From Apis mellifera (lineage: Eukaryota; Arthropoda; Insecta; Hymenoptera; Apidae), in contig NC_037651.1 in the NCBI RefSeq assembly GCF_003254395.2, positions 868,001-932,000 on the forward strand: a DNA stretch of 64,000 nt, written 5' to 3'. The notes under the pieces were generated by a model that saw only the letters and a list, made by a program, of their open reading frames with translations, was not told where the DNA came from and ran no database searches. The translations under genes were made by a program, and so were the position numbers. Position 1 is the stretch's first letter, and each line of letters starts with the position of its first letter. Below, piece by piece: positions 25,203-36,185 of this stretch.

Positions 25203-25446
25203 ACAACTTCTACGAATAAAGCAAAATAATCGTAAACATGAATGGACGATAAATCGATCCAATTGTAGCTTCATTTCAGAAATTTCGTGCTGAAGCCCAT
25301 TAAAAGTGTGTACTCGAATGATATTCGTACAATAATCGCATTCGAACACAATTGGACAACTCGACTAATTAAAAATTTCTCACGATGTAAAGCTTTGGAC
25401 AGTTGCAGTCATGCGGCAAATTAATATTGTATGACTGATTTAACCT
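25203..25446 (-). repeat. Right copy of the diverged inverted repeat pair
   Basis: This is the reverse complement of the segment at 71-298. The core 25291-25444 matches 225-72 without gaps at about 82%. The blocks ATTAATTTGCCG, ATGACTGCAACTGT, AAATTTTTAATT, CCAATTGTG and ATTATTGTACGAA are shared intact. Like its partner it is GC-richer than its flanks and has no open frame. The two copies lie about 25 kb apart in opposite orientation. Confidence 0.85.
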
Positions 25447-25459
25447 AGTGATGTATAAA

Positions 25460-27229
25460 TACTACATTGTATATTGAATAATTCTTCGAAAAAGAAAATT
25501 AAATTTGCAGTCTTATATATGTTTGTATTTTTATTAGTCTTATTATTTTTTCGCATCAAATAATCACAAATGAATAATATTTGTAATATAACTTCGTTTC
25601 ATTATTTTATAATTTAGAAAATCGATCAGTTTAGCTTTTGGATGACTCAAATAAAAAAAATAGATCTTTCTTATTATTTAAATCATCGCCAAATAAACAC
25701 TTTATAACATGCTGTTCAATATAATTGAAAATATATTTTAAATTCTTAGCACAAAATAAAAATTGAAAGATGCATTACAAAATTTTTTATTCATTCTTTT
25801 GTTGTTTATCATTTTTTAATTTATAATCATGCAGAAAAATTCTTGCCTATACTGCAAATAACATGTATATACATGTATGTAAATGTTTTTTCTTTTTTAT
25901 GTATTTTAATTTCTGCAAAAGAGATGCTACATGGAATTTTTGCTTAATATTTGTAATTATTATACATAATGAATGAAATAGAATAACAAAATTGAATGAT
26001 ATAACTTCTATTTATTCCATCTACATATGATGTTTAAATATAGTTTACAATAAGATAATATTAAAATAAAAAATATATAAAAGTGAAATTTAAATTATGT
26101 TAATTAATTTCAATTAATTAAATATTTAAATTATTAGATTATTTGATTATTAGATTATTCGATTATATTATTAGGTTATTTTTAATTATATTATTAGATT
26201 ATTCATAGATAAAACATCCAAAATTTTTGCTTTAATACAAATAAAATATATAAAAATAAATGTTTTAATAAATAATAAAGCTCTATATAACATCATAATC
26301 ATAATAAATATACACATAATAATCATAATAAATATCATAATAGAAACGGTTTCTATGAAGTTTCCTTTTTGATTGAATTTTCTGACTTAAATATATAGAA
26401 AATAAAATAAAAAAATAGAATATTTTCTTAAATACATTATTTTCATATTAATTTATGTTAAAAAAATTCACAGCTTTGATTGCAAAATTTCTATTGAAAC
26501 ATTATTTTTCAAAAAGTTTTAATATCTTTAAGTGCTATCATTATGATATATAGCTTTCATACAATATCATTCATCAATTATTTCATTAAACAATAAGCAA
26601 TTTACAAAATTTAAAATAATTATTATTTCCAATATTTGACGATTATTACGTATTTTAAAAAAAATGTTAAAATCCTCTTTTATAAATATGAATTATATAA
26701 AAAATCATAGATTGTTAAAAATTAAATGCATTTCTATTATATAATCTATTTATATAGTCAAAGTAAGACAAATAAAAAGACAGCATGATTCAAAATAAAA
26801 TGTCAATAGAAATAAAAAATCAAGAATGATGAAATTATATTATTAATGTAAATGTAAAAAGAATCTCAAGTATTTTTAGTAAATTAATTTTACATTCTTT
26901 ATATATTTCTCTATATATATAGATACTCTGTAAATTTTATTATTCTATCTTCAAAACTAATGAAATTATAATGTATTTTGTAAGTCAATATTAGCCAACG
27001 AACTCAGTTTTCTAAAGATATAGAAATTGACAATTGTTATTGAATTAAAATCTTTATTTTTGAAAAAATCAAATTTACTAAAATTTATTAACTACAAACT
27101 AAATTTGATTAATTTTCAATTGTAAAAATTGACATCTGATTGACATATATTGATATTTGTAATGTTCGACATATTGATATGATTTGTAAACATATTAAAC
27201 GAACAACTAATACATATACATATATTAAT

Positions 27230-27309
<80 letters not shown>

Positions 27310-28367
27310 ACATACACATCGAATTTTTCAAAAAGAGAACAAACAAAAAAAAACTTATATACTTATTTTCATATATAGAATATATAGTAATGATTATCTA
27401 GTCGTTTCTAATTAAAAGTAAATTAAAATTTATTTACGTGATATGTAAGTGATTGAATTTTAACTTCATTTTTTTCAAAAATGAAACAGAATTTTGTTTT
27501 ATTCCAGATTTTTATTTTATTCTATAATATCTCTTGATTTTATTTGCATCATGAATTTTGGTTTATAAACGGTTGGTTTATATATATAGTATATAAACTT
27601 ATTTGTCATCTAACAAGTTCATATATATAGAATTCTATTGTATCAACTTTCTATTCTCTCAATTATGGAATATTATAATGCATTAATTTTTATAGACTTG
27701 TTTGCTACTTAACTCTATATTATTAAATAATTTTGCAATTTACTCTATAAAAAAATAAATAGAAAGTAAGGAAATATATCGATAAAAGAAAAAATTATTG
27801 TAATAATTAAGAAAGAATTTAATTAGAACAATTAAAAATTCAAAAGAAAGATATTTTTTGTAATGCCAAAAAAATTGAAATTATTATTTGATTATACATT
27901 GCTAAAATTATCAAGAAATTAGAATAGAACAAAACAAATTAGAATAGGTAATTAATTTTCAACCAATCTAGAATAATAATAGAAACTCAATTATTAACAT
28001 TTCCATTTAATAAACATGTGATTATCTAAATATTATTATCTATTATTGTAAAAAAATAAAAAAAATCTCATTTTAAGAATTGTTAAAACTTAACAAAAAA
28101 TATAGGATGATATTATATTTATTGATTGAGAAAATAATATCATTTTTAAGAAAAGTATTTAGAGAATTCTTATTAAAACAAAAAATTGTAAAAATTAAAA
28201 TTAAAGATTATATTATTAAATATTTCAAAAATTATGTTATATTATATTAAAATTATTAATGTAATTATATAATATAATTACAGTGTGAAATGTAAAGACA
28301 ATTTTCTAAATTAAATTTTAACTATTCTAAAAAGAAGAAAAAAGGGTTAACTATATATCTCTTTATT
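25460..28367. other. AT-rich stretch with a long (CA)n run
   Basis: It contains the (CA)n microsatellite at 27233-27304 and loose direct repeats of ATTAGATTATT (26128-26205) and CATAATAAATAT (26296-26335). No supported gene. Confidence 0.6.
27233..27304 (+). repeat. (CA)36 microsatellite
   Basis: 36 uninterrupted CA units followed by imperfect TACACACATACACA units to 27318. Frames across it encode Thr-His (plus) or Cys-Val (minus) repeats and are not genes. Confidence 0.98.
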
Positions 28368-28670
28368 AGCTTATATTTCGTTTATACGTTTTAAAGCAAC
28401 CACAACTATTTCACGACACGAGCTATATTAAATATTTTATACATATAAAACTTGTGTTTGCACACAGTATGTGGCACCGCCAAACGATAAGGAATTCCTC
28501 AAAAGATTTATGGGAAAAGGTATATAAAACGTGTGAATTATATCTCTACGCTTTGACCCAAAGGGAAAATGTATACAAAAGAATGGAGGAATTGTCCAGA
28601 ATAAGAAGTCGCTATGGTAAATCAACATCTTAACGCTTTATTCAATCAACGTTGATCAAATTTAAATGTT
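28368..28670. other. GC-richer island around a candidate plus-strand exon
   Basis: A short island whose centre is the candidate exon at 28468-28616. The opposite strand is also open (28437-28628) but gives a Phe-rich product without good splice sites, so it is treated as a shadow. Confidence 0.35.
28468..28616 (+). CDS. Candidate exon, unknown helical protein segment
   Basis: The plus-strand frame is open from 28370 to a stop at 28631-28633 (87 codons). An ATG lies at 28469. A good acceptor (TTGTGTTTGCACACAG) ends at 28467, and a donor (CTATG then GTAAAT) lies at 28617, giving a 149-bp exon. The encoded segment is charged and amphipathic (KDLWEKVYKTCELYLYAL, RENVYKRMEELSRIRSRYG) and looks like an alpha-helical stretch. 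If translation starts at the ATG and is not spliced, it would be a 54-residue peptide. No family is recognised. The frame, composition and two splice sites together make it one of the better candidates here. Confidence 0.33.
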
Positions 28671-28880
28671 CACGAGTATTTATAATTAAATCGATATATA
28701 TTGATAATTAAAAATAATAAATCTTTGAAATTATTTTAATAGTTTTCTTTTATTAAAAATTGATTATTTATTATATTTATTAAAATAACATAAATTGTAT
28801 TTCAAAGCATTATACATTGTAATGAGATAAATTATATTTCGAATTTCAAATGTATGCTATCTATAGAATCAAGATTATTT
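28671..28880. other. AT-rich spacer
   Basis: AT-rich, no features. Confidence 0.6.
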
Positions 28881-29160
28881 ATTTATTACGTATCTTCCAT
28901 TGATCACGATTTAATGAAAGAGACTTAGGCTAAAATGTATTCCATTTCTGGATTAAGCAAATTCATGCAAATCTATTCTCCAATTAGTATTCGATTAAGA
29001 ATTTTATACTTGTCGATTATTCCTGTTATTTCTCATCATTGGTTAGAATAATGTCATTATAATTACTTGTGCGAATCGGGAATACTTTCGATCGGCTCGA
29101 TTTATGGAAAATTAATTCGTGCTTTTGTTCCATTTGCATTCCATATTCAATATCACTAGA
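28881..29160. promoter_or_regulatory. Possible conserved regulatory element with POU octamers
   Basis: About 280 bp of balanced sequence lacking open frames. It contains ATGCAAAT (28965-28972) and its reverse complement ATTTGCAT (29132-29139), the consensus octamer of POU-domain factors. TAAT-type homeodomain core sites lie between them. The motifs are visible; enhancer function is inference. Confidence 0.3.
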
Positions 29161-30065
29161 AAATCAAGTAAAATAAAAAATAAAATAACATATAAAATAT
29201 AAAATAAAATATAAAATAACAATAATAATATTAAATTATAATTATTATATTAAAAATAATTAAAATAATATATAATAATGATATATATAAAATAAAATAT
29301 ATAAATATTTAGCTGTTTAATTTTAATTTATATTAGTATTAATATTTATATATGAAATCAAGGATTCGAAATACACTATTGATAAAAAATTAAGAATTAT
29401 TTATTTATTGGAATTATATTATTATTTATTTATTGAAACTATATTTTTAATTAATTTTATTATTCATTTGAAATTAATGTTTTAAATATCAATAGTAATT
29501 ATTTAATAGATTCTAGATAGAAAAATTTTCTGCGTTAATATCATCTCTAATCTAACATTCTTTCTTAAATTCTTGGAATGCAATGTGATTTCAATTCTTA
29601 ATAATATCAATATTATCAATAATATAAAACTACAATTTATTAACATTAGAATTTACTATAATATATAGTTAAATATACAAAAATAGATAAAATTGAAACA
29701 GTATTTTAAAAATAATTAGATATATTATAATATATATAAAAGTTACATATTTTTAAATATTAAAACGTAAAAAAACAATAAATTTAACATTTTTAAATTA
29801 TTAATTATTTGGGATTTCTAATGTTAATAAAAAAGAAAGATCCAAGAATTTTTAATCATTATAATTAAAAATCTGAAATAAAATGAAAATTATAGATAAT
29901 GAACAAAAAAGAACAGAATCTTTTTAATAATTATAAATAAAAATTCGAAACAATATTAAAATTATAATTTATGAAAAAAATATTTAAAAAATAATAGATT
30001 TAAAATCACTTATTATATTCGTAATAATTTTTAATAATTGAAAAGATTAAAAAAATATTAGATAA
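29161..30065. other. AT-rich stretch, nothing recognised
   Basis: AT-rich with AAAATAAA-type runs at 29165-29290. Nothing is called. Confidence 0.6.
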
Positions 30066-30410
30066 TAAAATTGCTCAGTTTCAGTTGTATTCGCAAGAAT
30101 TTAGGATTATTACAATGAAAGATTCAAGAGAGAACAAAGATCATATCACACTAAAAGGAACAAAGGCATGGTCGTCGAAAAATGCTGTAAAAAAGATCAA
30201 CCATAGCCTGTCAATGTGTCTCACGAAACGACCATAAATGTGAACATAAGTGGTTCAACCTTCATTCAGTCCTCGTTATCTCCATTTGGCGAATTTACCG
30301 ATGGGACATTACTCTTGTAGAATTGCCACAAAAGCCATTTTCTCGCGTCTTTTTCCACGAATCTCCGAGATCTAATGCATCCATCCATGTCAAAATTTCA
30401 GCAGAAATAA
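30066..30410. other. GC-richer island with two short opposing frames
   Basis: A plus-strand ATG frame at 30115-30237 (40 codons, basic, reads MKDSRENKDHITLKGTKAW at its start) and a minus-strand ATG frame at 30266-30388 (40 codons, reads RSRRFVEKDARKWLLWQFYK in its first half) converge without overlap. A TTTCAG acceptor precedes the first. Frames of this size arise often by chance in balanced DNA, so neither is called as a gene. Confidence 0.25.
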
Positions 30411-32150
30411 TTAATCATTTAGAGAGAGAAGTATATTATATTATATAATTAAAATAGAATCTTCATTATTCAAATACTCATATATTCAAATACTTATTTG
30501 AATATTTTAATAGAATATTTTAATAGAACATATTATTTCTATTCATAATATTATAAACAAACATTTTTCATTATCAAAATAGTAGAAATAAAACCAAAGA
30601 CAAAAATCAAAAATAAAGAAATTGCATTTTTTATTTTATCTTTCAATTTTATTTCAAATTATAAATCGATAAAAATGTTTTGAAGGAGGAAATTGTTTTC
30701 ATTTATTTTTAATAATCAATAACAAAAGCAACTCAAGTAATTTTTGTATTTTTAATTTTCGTTTTCTTTTAACTTGAAAGAAAAAAAATTACCATTTTAA
30801 TTTTTTCGCAAATATTCTTTGTAACATTCAGATAATAATAGGAAATTAAAGATCAAAATTAGAGATCATTCGAATTAATGAAAATATCGTTCGAAAAAAT
30901 AGAATTCAAATAAATGAAATTTTACAGAATATTCGTTTTATAAATCTTTTCTCCAAAGATTTCATCAATTTTTAAAATGCGTGCAGTTCAATTTACAGAC
31001 TCTCATTTTTTTGATCATTTAGTTAAATCGAGTTTCTACCATCATCATGTAATTTACGTGGTTTCAAACCTCGTGGATCCATTAAAATACTGAAAACTCA
31101 CCACGGAGATTTCGTTATTCAAGCGGATCGAGCATACAGAATATATGTTGTACACACTATCGACCAAAAGTTTAACAATATGGAGTAACATATATGGAGT
31201 CAAAAAATTTTAAAATTTTAAATTTCATTTTTTTTCAAATTAAAACATTGTTAACGTATATTTAATTTTTGTTAAATTTTGTTAAATTATTATTAATTAT
31301 TTTTTCATAAAATTAGTTACAATTTGAAAGATAATTTCAAACTTTCAATTAATTATTTTTAATATTAGTATTTACAAAGAAATATTTATAATAATAATAT
31401 TATGTAATATAAAAAAATAAAAAATTGAATATATTTATTATAATTAATCGCTATTATCATGAAAAATTTTATTAAATATAAGAAACTTTCATGAAAACTA
31501 TAAATAATGTCCGTCTTGAAGAAAATTCTGGGATATCACATATGTGTAACATATGATAACAAACATATTAATGGATGATTGACATACAATGTAAATTATT
31601 ATTATATAAAATAATGTTTGTTCAATTTTATCATATATGTATTTACATTTAAAAATAAATATTTAATAATAGACATTAAATTATGTAAATTAAATTTTTA
31701 TATTCTTTAAATAAATTAAAAATTTATATGGTATATTTATAATTATAGAATCATTTTAGATAACTTCTAAACAAATCTAAAAACAAAATATTTATAATCA
31801 GAAATATGATAACTTTTATAAACAAATGCAAAAATATATTCTATGAAATAAAATTTTAATAACTAAGATATAAAAAGATAGCAGAAACAATTATAAAAAA
31901 ACGAAATGTTTTTTTAATATTATATATTTAAAATTAAAAATATGAAAAAAATATTTAATTTTATTAAATCATATAATAATTTTATTATTATTATTAATAT
32001 TCGGATATTAAATATATTATTAATAAAACATATTTTAATATAAAAAAACAATACAAAATACATAAAATTTACTAAAATTTATTAATGATTTCATAATTTT
32101 TTCTACAATAGATAACTACAATAGATTAAAATTATATATAGAAGTCTTCA
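30411..32150. other. AT-rich stretch with one small mixed patch
   Basis: AT-rich, except about 30965-31175, which has balanced composition (ACGTGGTTTCAAACCTCGTG, CACCACGGAGATTTCG) and no open frame. That patch could be a small conserved element. Confidence 0.5.
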
Positions 32151-32785
32151 TGTACTTATAGTCGGGAGTGTACGTGTGAAACGTTTTAAACCGAAACATA
32201 TTTCACGCTACGATATTATTAAAAAAAAAAAAGAAAAAACTGCTTGACGAATAGAAAAGTATGAGAATAATTTTCCAAATCCACAATTTATTCGCGTAAT
32301 ACACATGAATAACGAGAATACCACAAATTGTATCACCGAATATCGTGGATCGTAACGATATATGTATATCGATAGCAAATGCTGTTACGCATATACCGAT
32401 TTGAGTGTCTCTTGTATCTGTACTGTTGGAAAATTAACAACTGATATCGAGTTTATGCTACCCGTGCCGGGTCTATATTATTTCGCTGTTAGGAAAAGGG
32501 AGAAAAATTTATCGCGTTTGATAAGTTTCATTTACACCGCCGTTTTATAGCCGTTGTGCGTTAATTGCGATCTCCTGATTACGCTATTATCGGACCACGG
32601 TTCACGAGATTAAAACGCCACCGTCCGAAATGCAAAAATCGAGGTAAATGAATGTCGATCTTGCGGATATGAACGGTAGCCGATATAAGCGGAGGGAAGA
32701 GGAGCGAAAAATTAAAATGGCCTCTTCCGTTGTTGCGTTTTTTTATGGTTGATGGCGATGGAAATTTACAGTGAGTGGTCTGGAA
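32151..32785. other. GC-richer island, possible regulatory DNA
   Basis: One of the more CpG-rich blocks (32340-32750). A plus-strand frame at 32362-32550 is 62 codons long (contains CCYAYTDLSVSCICTVGK) with no splice consensus at its ends. The remainder, 32550-32780, has no frame. Conserved non-coding DNA or an untranslated first exon are both possible. Confidence 0.35.
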
Positions 32786-33971
32786 AAGAAGGAATTTATT
32801 TTATTTTATTTTATTATTTTTTTTTTTTTACATATATACTCGATGAAAAAATTTCTAGATAGATAAGGTAAATGTGTCTCATTAACTAATATTTTAATTA
32901 TTTTGAGAATAATAAGATAATACGTTTCAAAATGATTTTTTTATTTTTTTAAATTATTATAATTTTCATAAAACTATTAATCAGAAAGTTACTATTTTAT
33001 TTAAAATGAAATTAATAGTATTTTTTTGAAAATTATATTCAATTTATTTTTTTTTATTTAATTTATCATATCTCGAAAGATTATCATATATTAACTATAT
33101 ATTTGATCATTTGAATGTTATTTAATTAAAATTATTGTCTAAATTTGAAAAATAAAATATTGTTCTCTCTTATAATCTCTTTTATAACAGAAATCTATTT
33201 ACATATGTTTCGAACAAAATTAATTATTAAGGATTTGTTAAAAGAGAAATTATTTATAATTATTAACTTTTATTACGAAAATTTTAACAAGTTCATTTTT
33301 GTTAATCATTTTTCGATTTCTCAAAATTTTTATTTGTTTTTTAAACAATTTAATTGCAATAATTGTTTCTAAGTGTAATACAATAGTTGCATGTCGAAAT
33401 GAATACTTCAAACTTAGTATCGCGAAATTCTAATTCATCTTACGCAAATAACACATGCATTTTGCTAAACTTATGTTAATTGTTAATTTTAAGTCCATTT
33501 TATTAACAATCTTTTATACAAAATTAATCAAATGATCTTTCTTGAAAAAAATAAAAAAAATAATACATATTTTATTTGAAATATTCATTTGCAATATTGA
33601 TTTTTTTCAATAAAACGAACACTTTTAAAAATCTATATTTTTGAATTTTTATATCAATCTTGTTTTAGAAATTGTGTGAATCTCTGAATTGCAATATGAT
33701 TATATTTTGAATTCTTGTGTAACTCTGCAAAAATTTCTCTAAAACTCTCCATAAGATTCAATGAAAATTTTCTACACATTTAATTAAAACTCTGCTTCAT
33801 TGTTACATGTTATATGAATTTAAATATGTTTTGATTTTTATTTAAAATAAATTTTATTTAATATAAATTGTTTACTATTGGTTTTTTATTTTAATTGAAC
33901 ATAAATTATGCATAAATTATGAAAAATTTGTATTAATAATAATAAAAATTTCTCGTCAAATCTTACCATAT
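32786..33971. other. AT-rich stretch, nothing recognised
   Basis: AT-rich. The plus-strand frame at 33145-33372 is Phe/Ile/Asn-rich and is taken as background. Confidence 0.55.
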
Positions 33972-34219
33972 CTAAATCTTGTCAAAAACTGACTTGTCAC
34001 GACTAAATTTCATTGATTCGAATCGCTTCACTTTATTACTGTGCTTAAATGCTTCACAGAGAATTTTCGATCTCAAAAAAAATAGATTATCGAATGAATA
34101 ATTTATATCCAAGACAGATTGCATGTGGACAAATAAAATATTGCAAGTAATATTAACAATAATATTTATTGTACAAAATGAATAATAAATGTTTATATTT
34201 GAAGATTCATCTAAAGTAT
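33972..34219 (-). CDS. Candidate terminal exon, unknown
   Basis: This is a minus-strand frame of about 82 codons. On the minus strand it is preceded by a T-rich tract ending in TTGTTAG, a plausible acceptor at 34220-34221. It begins acidic (TLDESSN), has a hydrophobic middle, and ends in a charged, non-repetitive tail (EAFKHSNKVKRFESMKF). The frame ends in TAG, followed closely by GTAAGA. There is no ATG near the upstream end. Its composition is less extreme than that of other AT-rich frames here. No family recognised. Confidence 0.18.
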
Positions 34220-34540
34220 CTAACAATTAAAAAAATTTCGAAAAAGTTCTGTTACTTACATGAAGTAAATTATTTTTTCTTGGAATTGATCTTCAATGAT
34301 CTTGAATCATAAATTATTATACGTATCTTAAAATATTTTAAATAACGTGTAAAAAGAAAAAACTCTATTTTTGTTTTTCTTTACGATGAATTTATTAACT
34401 TGTATTGCTTATAATTGAATAAATAAGTCTCGATTGAAAATTTTACATTTCGGCTTTTAGAATCGATCAAAGATGTTATGATAATATGAACATATTAATA
34501 TTTTGTATAATATTATATTCTAAAATTAATCATCAGATTA
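34220..34540. other. AT-rich spacer, nothing recognised
   Basis: AT-rich. No frame or repeat stands out. Confidence 0.6.
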
Positions 34541-35160
34541 TCTTTGACGCGCAATAGATTATTCATCAGCCGCTGCGGTTCTTGGAAATTATCTTATATC
34601 TATAATTAAACGATACTTTTGAAAGATTATATAGCTGATATCAAAGGCAAAACTGCTGATAGTGGAAGGCTATCGAAACATTAATATTTATGCAATATTA
34701 ATATATTCACGAAATGCCTTTGAATTAGAATAATTTCAAAGATTAAAAACATAAAAGTTGATACGAAAATATTGAAGCTTATTTATTAAGTTGTAAATAA
34801 TTTAAGATTACAAAATGTATCAAAATTTATCAAAATAAATCTCAATCGCCTTTTTTTTGTGTATCAACTTGTTTTTATTTTGGTCTTTAGAATTGATGAA
34901 TATATTAACACTTATGAATATATTAACACCTTGTATATGTAAGACTCGTACGTTATTAGCGGTTGCCCATTCTTAGCAGCCATGTTACAATTAGGTACAT
35001 GTTCCGTGTAAATTAACCTATTCTCTGTAGTTCTTGGAAACTATTCTCTAAGGTTTATGGGAAATTATAGTAACCTTTTGTTGGTAATCATTCAAATTAA
35101 GCAGTGGTTAAAATCACTATTAGATGCGATCGAGATTTATTGGATCCTATTTGTTAAAAA
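34541..35160. other. Two small mixed-composition patches
   Basis: Patches at about 34541-34680 and 34930-35145 have balanced composition without open frames. Both contain a GTTCTTGGAAA block (34579-34589 and 35030-35040). Between them an 18-bp unit with core ATGAATATATTAACAC is tandemly doubled (34894-34929). Probably non-coding; function unknown. Confidence 0.35.
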
Positions 35161-35754
35161 GAAATTTGACTTAAAATTTATTTCGAATAGTAATTATAAA
35201 TAAATATTTCAGATATTTAATGTATAATGTATAATTAATATTATGTTTTTTTATTTGATTATTTTATTTTAGACAAATGGAATATTTTTGAAAATAATAA
35301 ATTGAAGAATTTTTATTTCAAGATCCATAGCTTATTACTTTCCATCCATAGCTTATCCATAGCTAATTACTTTCTTCGTTATAGACTCTTTCTCAAATAT
35401 TTCTAAATTAGAAATATTTCAAAACTTTTTCTTATTGATACAATAATTTGTTATCTAACAAATTTCGAATTATATTAAAATTCGAGTTGAGAGTTTAATG
35501 TGTTAAAACATCTCAATAAAATATAAGCCGAATTTTACAGAGATAAAAGTGTAATGATTCAAAAAAATATGAAATACGTGTTATGTCAGTTCGACTTATT
35601 AATTAAAAGAATTTTCATTTGTAAGAGTAATATATACTACTAAGGTAAATTAATCATTGAAATATAAAGCATGTATCTCAGAAATTATTTAAATCTTAAC
35701 TCCGTCTTTTCTCAAATTAATTTGTCTATTATTTATTGTCTATTATTTGTCACT
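35161..35754. other. AT-rich stretch with a short duplication
   Basis: The motif CCATAGCT occurs three times at 35325, 35346 and 35357. The outer two extend to CCATAGCTTATTACTTT and CCATAGCTAATTACTTT, a local duplication. No gene seen. Confidence 0.55.
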
Positions 35755-35794
35755 TCTCAAGAAAAACACGTAGAGTGATATTTATTCCAATACA

Positions 35795-35937
35795 ATGAAC
35801 CATCTTGAAAATCCATTAAATTGCTTAAGCTCAACCAGCAATAGCACACACGAATCGAGCTCTGGCATGGTAGATAAGAATGAAAACGATGATCTCGCTT
35901 TTCGTGAGTGTAATTTACGTTTTTATAGAGCAAAAGG
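35795..35937 (+). CDS. Candidate first coding exon, unknown protein
   Basis: The plus-strand ATG at 35795 opens a frame of 48 codons. It ends at an in-frame stop that overlaps a perfect donor GTAAGT (35938), so the exon would end at 35937 in phase 2. The sequence before the ATG (ATACA) is acceptable for insect initiation. The frame is also open 7 codons upstream. The product is hydrophilic, Ser/Asn/Glu-rich and non-repetitive (CLSSTSNSTHESSSGMVDKN, then FRECNLRFYRAKG). The opposite strand is also open (35757-35954) with a Cys- and Tyr-rich product, which I consider less likely. No family recognised. Confidence 0.28.
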
Positions 35938-35939
35938 GT

Positions 35940-36185
35940 AAGTTTGCGGCACAAGAATCTCTAAGCAAGAAAATTAGCAACGTTTGCGTCTCGTGAGAAT
36001 TATGAGGGCTTTGCAGCCAAACTGCTCATGAGCATTAAGGGTCATTACAATAGCCATTAATCCTAGACCATTGTCCGATTCTATATTTATGGTATCAATA
36101 TTGGTGAAATTGATGTCAATTCGGCATCAATCGAATTTCCTGTTTGAATAATGCGTTTTAACGCATGATTAATCCTATCTAGGAA
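35940..36185. promoter_or_regulatory. Possible conserved regulatory element with TAATCC sites
   Basis: Balanced sequence directly after the candidate exon, without long frames. It contains two TAATCC motifs in the same orientation (36058-36063 and 36170-36175), the binding core of K50 homeodomain proteins such as Otd/Otx. Several ATTAAT or ATTA cores also occur. The motif matches are seen; a regulatory role is inferred from them and from the composition. Confidence 0.3.

Noticed and set aside
27116..27415. Open frames of 76 and 91 codons across the (CA)n run on both strands
   Set aside because: They only translate the dinucleotide repeat into Thr-His or Cys-Val and start in AT-rich background.
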